The notes under the pieces: generated by a model
What the model was told of the DNA's origin: nothing
The model's input: the letters and a program-made list of their open reading frames with translations, nothing else
The model's database searches: none
Shown here: positions 33,129 to 42,988 of the stretch, in pieces
Position numbering within the stretch: position 1 is the first letter of the stretch
How the letters are laid out: each line of letters begins with the position of its first letter
Position numbers and translations under genes: made by a program
From: Anthoceros angustus
Taxonomy: Eukaryota; Streptophyta; Anthocerotopsida; Anthocerotales; Anthocerotaceae
Direction: 5' to 3'
NCBI GenBank assembly: GCA_010909165.1
Contig: MU008167.1
Coordinates: 496,001 to 560,000, forward strand
Length of the DNA stretch: 64,000 nucleotides

Positions 33129-36100
33129 TCAAAAGTTCTTGGAAGCCGGAACAGCCCCCTTCGAGTTGGTCCACGAAGGAGCCTGAGCATGCTGAGGGAC
33201 CCCCGGGGGATTGGCACTGGCACGAGAACTGCTCGGGTAATTGGACTCTTCTACTGCTGCACGAGCAGTAGGAGGGTCCCTCTCCCTCACAAGCGCAATA
33301 TCACCGAAATCCAGCCGCCTACTGTTGAGTCGACTGTTGATGGCAGATAGGTCTTTGGAAGGACTTTGATACTCATGTGTGCTCTCCCCCACACAGGCAT
33401 AGAGGCTGCGAGTGTGAGGTGACATTATGAAGTCCATCTTCATTGCTCGCAGCGGTGACACAAACACATTGTGTGCGGCAGACACCTTCTTGGGAGACAT
33501 GTCAGGAAGGGTTGGGAAAGTGGAAGGCTCTGCTGCTTCCGGGGGCTGGCCATCAGAACCCGAACCTTCTGCACTCTCTCCAGCAGACAAAGAAGACGTC
33601 CCATTAGACCCTGGGCGGAGTAGGAAGACCTTGGCCGTGGGAACAAACACTTCATTGTAGAACCTGATAATATCTCCAGTCCCTGCCTCTTGACCTGCAG
33701 CCTTCCCTGTTCGTCTCATGGAGGGAGAATCAATGAAAACATTCCTGAAGACATAAGGCTTGCACTGTGGCTGTTTTCGGTAATGGAATATGATGTCGCG
33801 AAATGTAACATTGACCCTGCTCACCTTGCAAACTCCATAGATGCAGCAAAGTATGAGTTGGTCAATGTGCCGGTTGAAGAACACACTTGTTCCATTATGC
33901 AACATCTGTTTCATTGTGCCGAACACTTGTTCCATAACTGCATTGGCGAGCTGGAGACGCTCACACAGGCTCCGTATCCTGATTGCAGCCAGCTTGAGAA
34001 CTTTCTGGAAGAAGACATTTATCACGATTTCTGCACAGGTTTCACCACCACCAAGAGGCCCGGGCCTCTGAGGGCTGGCAAACTGAGATTGCAAGCTAGG
34101 CTGCATCCGGCCCTTGAGAGGAGAGGTGAAAGCCGAAAAAGCAGATGGCCTTTCCTTCGCAGGAGATCTTAAACTGGACATACCTGGTTGTTCTGCAGAG
34201 CCCATAATTCCAATACTGCCCTTCCCTCCCCAGGCCACCAGTGACCTGGGAGGAGATCCAGCCATCTCCCCACCTGCTCCCTCTGCTAAATGCCGCTGCA
34301 AAATACCTACAGTTGGCACATCCAATGGTGGCATTGGCTCTGGTAGCAAACATAACCTGTTGATTTCTGCAGCAAAAGATGGCTTGGCCACAAGTAGTGA
34401 GTTGTACATCGAGGAACCTCGCTCCCATGCCATGCTCTCCAGAAGCCGTTCTTCCAAAGAATTCAAGTGTCTCTTCAATTCCTTGGTAGGGTCTCTTCAT
34501 ACCTTACAAACCCCTCATTGTAGAACCTGATAATATCTCCAGTCCCTGCCTCTTGACCTGCAGCCTTCCCTGTTCGTCTCATGGAGGAGAATCAATGAAA
34601 ACATTCCTGAAGACATAAGGCTTGCACTGTGGCTGTTTTCGGTAATGGAATATGATGTCGCGAAATGTAACATTGACCCTGCTCACCTTGCAAACTCCAT
34701 AGATGCAGCAAAGTATGAGTTGGTCAATGTGCCGGTTGAAGAACACACTTGTTCCATTATGCAACATCTGTTTCATTGTGCCGAACACTTGTTCCATAAC
34801 TGCATTGGCGAGCTGGAGACGCTCACACAGGCTCCGTATCCTGATTGCAGCCAGCTTGAGAACTTTCTGGAAGAAGACATTTATCACGATTTCTGCACAG
34901 GTTTCACCACCACCAAGAGGCCCGGGCCTCTGAGGGCTGGCAAACTGAGATTGCAAGCTAGGCTGCATCCGGCCCTTGAGAGGAGAGGTGAAAGCCGAAA
35001 AAGCAGATGGCCTTTCCTTCGCAGGAGATCTTAAACTGGACATACCTGGTTGTTCTGCAGAGCCCATAATTCCAATACTGCCCTTCCCTCCCCAGGCCAC
35101 CAGTGACCTGGGAGGAGATCCAGCCATCTCCCACCTGCTCCTCTGCTAAATGCCGCTGCAAAATACCTACAGTTGGCACATCCAATGGTGGCATTGGCTC
35201 TGGTAGCAAACATAACCTGTTGATTTCTGCAGCAAAAGATGGCTTGGCCACAAGTAGTGAGTTGTACATCGAGGAACCTCGCTCCCATGCCATGCTCTCC
35301 AGAAGCCGTTCTTCCAAAGAATTCAAGTGTCTCTTCAATTCCCTTGGTAGGGTCTCTTCATACCTTACAAACCCCTCAATAACTTTGCTTAAATCAAATG
35401 CAGTTATACCTGTCGCCTCAAGAACTGCATGGAAAGTCATTGTCACCGTTTTGTGTGTTGCAAGAACAAGCTCTGCAGAGCAAGCTATCATACACCGGTG
35501 GAATCTCTCATTGGTGAGGAGAGAAGTTAAATTACTCCCGGGCTGTCTCTGTGCTTCAGATCTGCACATAGCGCCAAGCACCTTGTAGTATAACTTTGTT
35601 GCTTCCATCCTTCGCTGCTCTGCCCAGATAGAGTCCATAAGAGTAGCACCCCTGACTCCCCCCCAGACTCGCCAGTTTCCTGCTGCACTGCTCGAAAAAA
35701 TGGCTTCCATCAGGATCTGCAATCTGGATCGGATGTCACTGGTCACATCATGATCACAAGATCGGAAAGCCTGCAGAAGCTCAGCAGAAGGCTCCGAGGG
35801 CAGGGGAGCAATAACAGTGCGGAACCACTTGGCAGTTGTCATACTTGTGCTGACTGGTGTTGGTGGGGGCATCTTGCTAGTAGCAACTGCAACAGATTCC
35901 CCTTTCAGCGGAGATGAGCAAGGGGAGTTCAGAGTGCCTAGAGGAGAGGTCCCTGCCGACGCTCCCGTGCCATGATGTGGAGAAGACATGGCATCAAACT
36001 TTCGTTTCACCCCGGAGACACTCAAGGAACTTAGGGACGTAGCCCCAATCAACGTCTCATCTTCCCTGATAAAAACCCTCTCATCCAGCTCCCCCTGACA

Positions 36101-37210
36101 TTCATGGAAAAGTTCATAGTCCTTTTCCAGAACATCCAGGTTACTAGCCAAGTGCGCATCCTCCATCAAGCCCTGGAAGTAGGGCACACCATCAGTGCTG
36201 AATCCACAGACCTGCCCACCCCGAGCGGCAATTGACAGGCCGTGGCTCCTCTGAAAGATATCTAAGATCATGGTGCCAGCCTTCTCCACCATGTCCGACA
36301 CATCCTTCTCCGATGCGTGGTACAGATGGCACAAAGAGGCAATCACATTGACCCCTCCCGCGGTCCTCACAGCAAACTTACTGGAATCATCCGGAGACAC
36401 CTTCCTCAGGGCTGGCGGCATGTGCAGGATCATGGTCGTGATCACAGCAAGAAGGCCATTAGTGCAGGTCACCAAATCGGTAAATTGTGGCAGCACGCGC
36501 ACCCTGAGCACCAGAAACAGCAGCCAGCCAAACTGCACGTGGGGACTGAACTTAGATCCCGGCCGTGACGGCGCAGGGCTCTCCAGCCCGAGAAAATAAT
36601 CCTGGTACACACGCTTGTAATAACTGAACAACACCCCGAGATGCGCAAAGTTAGTCTGCGATTCCCTGATCTGCAGCTTCCTCTCATAATCATCTCCGAA
36701 CAAGGTCTTCATTGTAGGGCCAACCTTGGAGAAAAACTGCGCAAGCTCCTTGTAGAATTCCACCACACTCAGCCTGGTGATCTGCAAAAGCTGAGAAAGA
36801 GTGAAGCAAGATCCGTTCTTTCCCTCACCAGAGGCCGCACCACTCAACCTCTTCACGGTGTAGAGCAAGCACGGGCCCCAGATCCGCTCCACCCCGCGGC
36901 TAGTCTCCGTGGCGTCCACATTGGTAAGCAGCGGACACCTCACTTTCCTGAACAACTCCAAGGCCTGCTGCAGCAGCGCATCATCCATCCGAAGGCCAAG
37001 CCTCTCACACTCGCGGAAATACTCCTCCATACATTTCATCGCAACCAGGCTGCTGTCCCGGTTCTCTTGGCCAAGGTCCCCGTTCGCGTCTCCCCCGCGA
37101 CTCTTGAAAAGCTTCAAGGAGATGGAATGAACACCTTCCGCAGCCTCCTCCGCCAGAGTAGCGGCCCCTGTCTCTTTCCTGACCACAGGAGAGCCAGGTC
37201 CTTCCTCCAT
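33129..37210 (-). CDS. RBR: Retinoblastoma-related protein, intronless, broken by an internal duplication
   Basis: RBR represses E2F-driven S-phase genes and is inactivated by CDK phosphorylation. From ATG 37210 the frame is open without introns: N-terminal domain ([34 protein letters not shown]), pocket A ([14 protein letters not shown] to [20 protein letters not shown]), spacer, pocket B ([40 protein letters not shown]) and C-terminal part with CDK-type sites ([38 protein letters not shown]). As assembled, 862 bp spanning the end of pocket A and pocket B are present twice. The upstream copy carries run-length indels, so the 750-codon frame ends early. With one copy counted once, the length would be about 1,070 residues, near the usual 1,000-1,020. 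Angiosperm RBR genes have many introns, so an intronless gene is unusual. Confidence 0.93.
33652..34514. repeat. RBR internal duplication, unit 1 (863 bp)
   Basis: Matches 34515-35378 almost base for base. In this unit the RBR frame is fully open and runs on into the unique C-terminus. Confidence 0.93.
34515..35378. repeat. RBR internal duplication, unit 2 (about 862 bp)
   Basis: It differs from unit 1 by single bases in runs only: gaggg to gagg near 34584, tcccc to tccc near 35130, ccc to cc near 35140 and cc to ccc near 35341. These shift the RBR frame. The joint between units shows only a 3-bp overlap (tca). Confidence 0.93.
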
Positions 37211-38265
37211 TAGCCCTTCCCCTTTCCTCCTCCCCTAGCGCAACCAAGATGCGTCAGACACGGGAAAGTAACTCGTCCAACACGCAGTGGCCAATCCAAA
37301 ATCCAGCCATCCACTCGAGGAGGACGATCCCTTGTTGATCCAAATTCACAGATCCTTTGCAAGCCACCAGTGTCAGCCAAGAGCGATCGAGATTGCAGAG
37401 TCCCCCACAAGGTTTTGAGACAGCACTCGAATCTGAACCGCACGGCAAGTGCATTCTCGCAATTCACGCACAATGGCCTGATGGAATGGGCATGTGTCAC
37501 AGCTGGAGCACCACAACCATGGCCATGGCCGCACGGGGAGACTGCATGAGAATTCCGACGCTGCCTGCGCAAGTTTGCAGGCGGGAGCACGCAGGATTTG
37601 TGCGGAGACCAATAGCAGGAAGCGCTTGGATATGTGAAAGCAGGCTGGCCTGCAATTTTCCCGCCATTCCGTAGCCCTAACCGGGGTTAAGCCAACCGCC
37701 GTGCTCCCTTTCCCGCCACTAAGCCATAGCTTTCGGGTGACAGGGCTTTTTGCGACTAAAATTCTACACCAGGAAAATGATGGAAAGACCTAGAAATGTA
37801 CCAATCGATTTATCGAACAATATTACCAGTGATTATCGTTGCAGTCTGGATAGATGTTAATCTACGGAAGTAAAATACCTTTGAAGGAGTATTTATTAAT
37901 TTATATAACCAAATGTAATATATTATATCATTTATATTTAATATTATATAAAATATGAAAATAATACTATTATGCAATATTTATATAATATTGAACTTGA
38001 TAAGTGTATGTCTTTATGAAAAGGGCTGACACGAGGGAACTTAGCACGTCCTGTGGCAAGGATCTCACCCAATGGGCTTTTTCCCAAATAATTATATATC
38101 ATTGTATGTTTATAAAATAATTTCCGAAAATTATTTAATGAATTTACCGGTGTACGACTTTAATTTATTGTGGTTCGCGTTGATCGTGTTTTGTAATTAC
38201 TTTTGTTGCTTACAAAAAAGTTGCCTTTTGCGTCGGTTCCTTCCAATAGTTTCCCTCTGGTAGGT
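37211..38265. other. RBR upstream region and AT-rich spacer
   Basis: 37211-37690 is GC-rich and is the likely RBR promoter and 5' UTR. 37740-38200 is very AT-rich. No gene recognised. Confidence 0.5.
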
Positions 38266-38390
38266 TGAGGGCGAGTCTTGCCATGGGCTCTTGGAATTGA
38301 GGGCAAGTCTTGCCATGGGCTCTTGGAATCTTACCATGGGCTCTTGGAATGCAGGACGAGTCTTGCCATGGGCTCTTGGAACGTAGGGCA
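38266..38390. repeat. Short tandem repeat of ccatgggctcttggaa
   Basis: Four copies at 38281, 38313, 38334 and 38366, three of them preceded by agtcttg. Spacing is 32, 21 and 32 bp. Confidence 0.85.
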
Positions 38391-39731
38391 TCGCAAAACA
38401 AGATGCTTCATATCGACAAATGAACTCTCAGTAAAACGTAAGAAATATATTTTACTTTTTATCATATAATATATTAATCAATTAATTATTTATACTATAT
38501 TTTGATATTTATTAATATTATATTTTGAAGTTGATTTTTCTTTGTGTGACCTATAACACTCATCCAAAAACTCTTTGCAATGTCATCAGGCTTAGTGTTC
38601 CATTTTAGATGACCATTGGTTGCCATCGGTTGAGGACCCCAAAAACTATCAAAAGTCCTCAACTACCATCTTCCTGGTCAGAGATAGGTCCAACGTTGGT
38701 GTTGGTTTACAGACCTTGAGGGTCTTTTACTCTTTTCTATCATCTTTGTGCTCTCTGGGGTCCTTCTCTCTTGCGGCTTAGTTAGTTTTCCTTCTTTTTG
38801 TTTAATGAATACTTCACTCGCTAGCTTTGCTAGGGTTTGTGTCCAGACTTCATAGTTTATCCTATTTAACATAATCAATATTTACCAAAAAATCTATTAG
38901 TATTTGCAATTGAATAGAGTACCACCCGAGGTAACAATTAAAGAGGAAAAGAACTCCTACCAAAATCCTTTTAGGGGTGAAGAGCAATCAATACCCCTTA
39001 CCAATGCAAGTCGTGAAATAAAAAAGATGGAATGACATGACATAACCTTTATTCTATGAGGCTCTATGGGTGTAGCAATACAGTGCAATTTTTTGTACTC
39101 ATAATGTTTGAAGAGAACGTTATTGGATGTGCCATGACTGAGGCAGGTAGGGTCGTGGTTATAGAAAACACAAGAGCTCAAACCAACTTAAATATATGAA
39201 GTTAGGGGGATGATACACATGTCACCAACACACATGGCAATTGCAGAAAATCACCACTTCTTCCATTGACTAATACAAATATTCAGAGCTAACCACAAAG
39301 GAATCTAAACTTAAATATCCACATTCTATACAAGTGCAGGACGTGGCATGAGCAGGGTTTGAATCTCCCTTGCTCAAAAACAAGAAAAACTTGTCCAAGG
39401 TTTATGTACATCCAGTAGTATTTCAAATAGCTATTGCAATTGTTTTTGTTTGTCATAACATCAAATTACTGTAGGAATCCATATGCACCCCATCTCTTTC
39501 ACTTGCACTACAGCTACATGCAGGCCTAGGTAATTTCACTGTCAATTTTTGAAGGTCTGTAGTTTCATCCCATGATCATTCCACCACTGTGCTCTTTCAC
39601 AAAGTTTCCTCTCTTTTCTATAGGAAAATGCAAGGTCAAGGAATCATGATCGGTAGAGTCAGCTCTCCTTGCATGTGGAGGGCTTGCAGATTGGAGGGAA
39701 GAGCAGCGGCAACATACACTATGTTTAGAGT
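38391..39731. other. AT-rich intergenic
   Basis: No supported gene. A minus-strand piece at 38678-38878 (LNRINYEVWTQTL) faintly recalls the start of copia gag, too little to call. Confidence 0.4.
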
Positions 39732-39960
39732 TTAGGGACTAGACCCAGCAGCTTTCGAAGGGTGGGATGAGGAGCTGGATAATCTGGAATAAATGCAGAA
39801 GCTGCCTACCCTTCCCAGTTCTCCGATCGACACATTATCATTATGGTAAAAAACACACGGGCTCGGATGGGATTTGCCCACTCTGTTCAACATTGCCATT
39901 ACTTGTGTCATGGACGGTCTCCTATCCCTTGTGTGCGCTAGACAAGCCACAGCCACTTAC
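39732..39960 (-). pseudogene. C-terminal exon of a receptor-like protein kinase
   Basis: The minus strand from about 39956 reads VACLAHTRDRRPSMTQVMAM, the subdomain XI signature (Arg-Pro-Ser-Met) at the end of plant receptor-like kinase domains, followed by a tail to a stop at 39732. A possible acceptor lies just upstream. I find no catalytic loop or other kinase exons in the next few kilobases, so it is most likely an orphan fragment. Confidence 0.65.
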
Positions 39961-42061
39961 AAGCATTTGCAAACAGAATTGACAGTGTTCTTTATGGCAT
40001 TGCTGTATTTATGTGGAGTGGGAACTGTTTGCACCTCGGGTGCTACTGGTGAGATGTAAAGGGCAAAGGCTTGGGATTGTTTGAAACGCCCATCCCTTTT
40101 GCAGACACATCACAATACGAAAACTATACCCGCGACAACAATAAAGGACGGAATGCCGATAGCATTAACTGCGGAACACAGCAAAAGGATCAAGCAATTG
40201 CAAGGTCAGCCGCCATGCTACTAGGGCTTGCAGCTAATACTCGGCTACCTGGCATGCTGCCTACCATAAAGAGTTCAATAGAACGTTGCTATGTCCTCTG
40301 CATTGATCAATAGATAGGTCATCACAAACCTTCAACTCTGAACCTCCATGCCTGCACATCAAGACCTTCCAGAATCTTGAGCATCCAGGCCTGCCAAGGG
40401 AGAATCAAGACCTGCCAAGAGAGCATCTTACGTGCCAAAGATAATGCTGGAGGTGGCGGGCTGGAATAACGAACTGCCCAAGGGACTTAGAATGGGACCA
40501 GAATAGGATTGGTATCCACCACATCCAGGAACTGAGGAGCGGATGCCCCACTGCTGCCCTTCCCATAGCTTTTTCAGTTCACAAGCCGGCTGCACCCCCA
40601 TATGTTGGTGGCTTGTCTGAGGCCATGGGACTCGGACACATCCAAGTGTTGCACTCTTCCTAGAATTATTTTTTTTTATAGTGGATAAACTCTTTCCAGG
40701 ACTTTTCTCAAAGTGGAATAGGACCACATCCTAGCTAACGCGTGGTCCCTACACCAGCCTTCACAAGAAAGGGAATGTTGTATTCTACTGCTCACCCACA
40801 ACAAAAATCTAAAGGCCCATAAAATAACTCGGTCACAAATCTCGAGTATTGGTCATATTGCATCCCACAAATTAGCACCGGAAATACTCGCCCATGATGC
40901 TACATTGATGGATGCCTCCACACACGTGAGATCATGCAACTCATGTTGAAGCCATTCCTTGCCGGGACTCCTTGCTTCCAGAACCAAAGTGGGTGCCTGT
41001 GTGTAAACCTAAGTATGGGTAGTAGGTACAGTTGTATATGTTTGATATCTAGTCTTGCACATAATTTTAATTTTAATATTTATTTTTTGGTTCCATACAA
41101 GAAAAAAGTATCCATTTCAATCTTTCACTTGCTAGCTTTGGATATCTTCATATAGGTAGCTTAAATCTTTTAAGACCATGAAGCTTGAGCTTATTGAGGC
41201 CTAAGATAATTTTGAGCTTATATAACTTACTTCGATTTCTATCGAAGTCGGGTTATTTTGATTCAATGGGTCCAACGGTCTATGTCTCTATCTGATCCTT
41301 ATGATATGAAGGATTTAGCTGAATTGGACTATAATATGATATTATGATTCTACACAAGGGTCCAAATGTCTACAGGTCAATTTACAAAATGTTCAGTAGA
41401 AATGTCTTAAAGGTGTCCCTAGTAAGTGACATACATAGGTTTTAACTGGTCCTCTTGTTCTTTGAGTCAAAAGTCACATATTTTCACTTTGTGCTGATTT
41501 GGATACATGTGTTGTTCCATGATATTAAAAGATTGTTGAGTCTTTTACGTGTACTCTACTATCTACTTGCACCAATTACTTGTTCCAATGAATATTAAAG
41601 ATCCTAAAACAGGTGAGTCAACCTAACTTTTCCCACTCATTAAGATGATCTTACATGCTGCTTTAATTTAGGAGACTTCTTCAACCCAATTTTTTTCCAT
41701 GCATTTAAAATAATATTACATGTTGTTCTAATATAGAAGAATTTTTCACAAAAAGATGAGGACGAAAATGAAATCCTATACACAGGCCTTCCTCTTTGTC
41801 AAAATTTTCCACGTTGGTAGCCCTTGTACTTGACCTATAGCGTGAACTTGCCCAACTATTCATCACTCATCCCATGGTCTTTTCCTAAAGAAAACGTTTT
41901 TAAGATGCATCTTAGGATTTTCCCACCTTCTCATTGAAAAGTGCACTAGTTAGAAAGAGAGGGGCTGCTTTTTTATGCAGCTGATGTTTAAAGTAATTAT
42001 AATTCAAAATAAAATGCTCCTATATTATCCTGAAATCTAATTTAGAATATCTTAAATGAAG
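39961..42061. other. AT-rich intergenic
   Basis: No gene supported. Short frames at 40071-40313 and 40934-41155 resemble nothing I know. Confidence 0.4.
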
Positions 42062-42375
42062 TAAGATCTAAACCGAAAACGAACGCTCACTCTTGCATAT
42101 TTCTGATTTAAAATTTCTTACCTAAAGTAGGATCTAAATTGAGAGCGCTTGCTCCCGCATATTTCTAGTTAGAAGTTCGTACGTAAAGTAGGATCTAAAG
42201 TAAGGACGCTCACTCTCACATATTTCTAATTTTGAGGTTCTTGCGCAAAGTGAGATTTAAATTGAAAACACTCATTGCCTAAGTAGGATTTAAATTGAAA
42301 ACACTCGCTGCCTAAGTAGAATTCAGATTATAGTTATTGCCTAAGTAGGATTTAAATTAAAAACACGCACTATCT
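42062..42375. repeat. Compound tandem repeat, about 63-bp then 33-bp units
   Basis: Three units of about 62-63 bp starting agtaggatctaaa and containing cgctcactctcgcatatttc-like bases run from 42062. They pass into about four 33-bp units aagtaggatttaaattgaaa plus acactcgctgcct. The short unit is the first half of the long one, so the array changed period. Confidence 0.8.
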
Positions 42376-42716
42376 AGGTAAATTTGGGAGCTTTAGACCT
42401 TATTGTTTGTGCTTGGATATGCTCAAGAATTTTCCCTCCTTCACACCCTTTGATTGGGGAGAAAGGAGGAACTTATTTGGAGAGATAGAACTAGTATTTT
42501 ATGAGGCTGATATTCAAAGAAATTAGACTTTAAAATAGAATGCTTTGTATTGTGGTAAAATCTAGTTTAGACGTACCCATGGAAGGTACTACTTTAAGTG
42601 AGAGCCTTTTATTTCTATTTTAGATCCTACTAGGATCTAAATTGAGCACATTCTCCCTCCTTATATAAAAGTCCAGAACATAGAGCTGTATGTCTTCTTG
42701 TTTGTGCTTTCCTATG
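42376..42716. other. Intergenic
   Basis: No gene. Further diverged agtaggatct-type phrases are present near 42580-42640. Confidence 0.4.
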
Positions 42717-42880
42717 CTCAAGCCTATAAGTAGCTTGGTATCAGTGGTTCAAGCCTATAAGTAGCTTGGTATCAATGGTTCAAGCCTATAAGTAGCTTGG
42801 TATCAGAGTTTCAAGCCTATAAGTTGCTTGGTATCAGAGTTTCAAGCCTATAAGTAGCTTGGTATCAGTGATCCAAGTCT
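42717..42880 (+). repeat. 31-bp tandem repeat containing a tRNA primer-binding-site-like phrase
   Basis: Five units at exactly 31-bp spacing (cttggtatca at 42734, 42765, 42796, 42827 and 42858) with the body caagcctataagtag. Each includes tggtatcag, and two include tggtatcagag, the start of the copia-type initiator-Met tRNA primer-binding site also seen at 10006. Confidence 0.9.
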
Positions 42881-42988
42881 ACAAAGGTTTCAGATTATTT
42901 ATTTCTTATCTGTAATTCCTACTGGATAGTGATTTTGCGACAATTCACTTGCAAGAGCATGACTTTGAAGTAGTGAATTGCATTTTAG

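Noticed and set aside
39350-39385. tRNA gene (T-arm-like gggtttgaatctccc)
   Set aside because: No D-arm, anticodon arm or acceptor pairing can be drawn around it.
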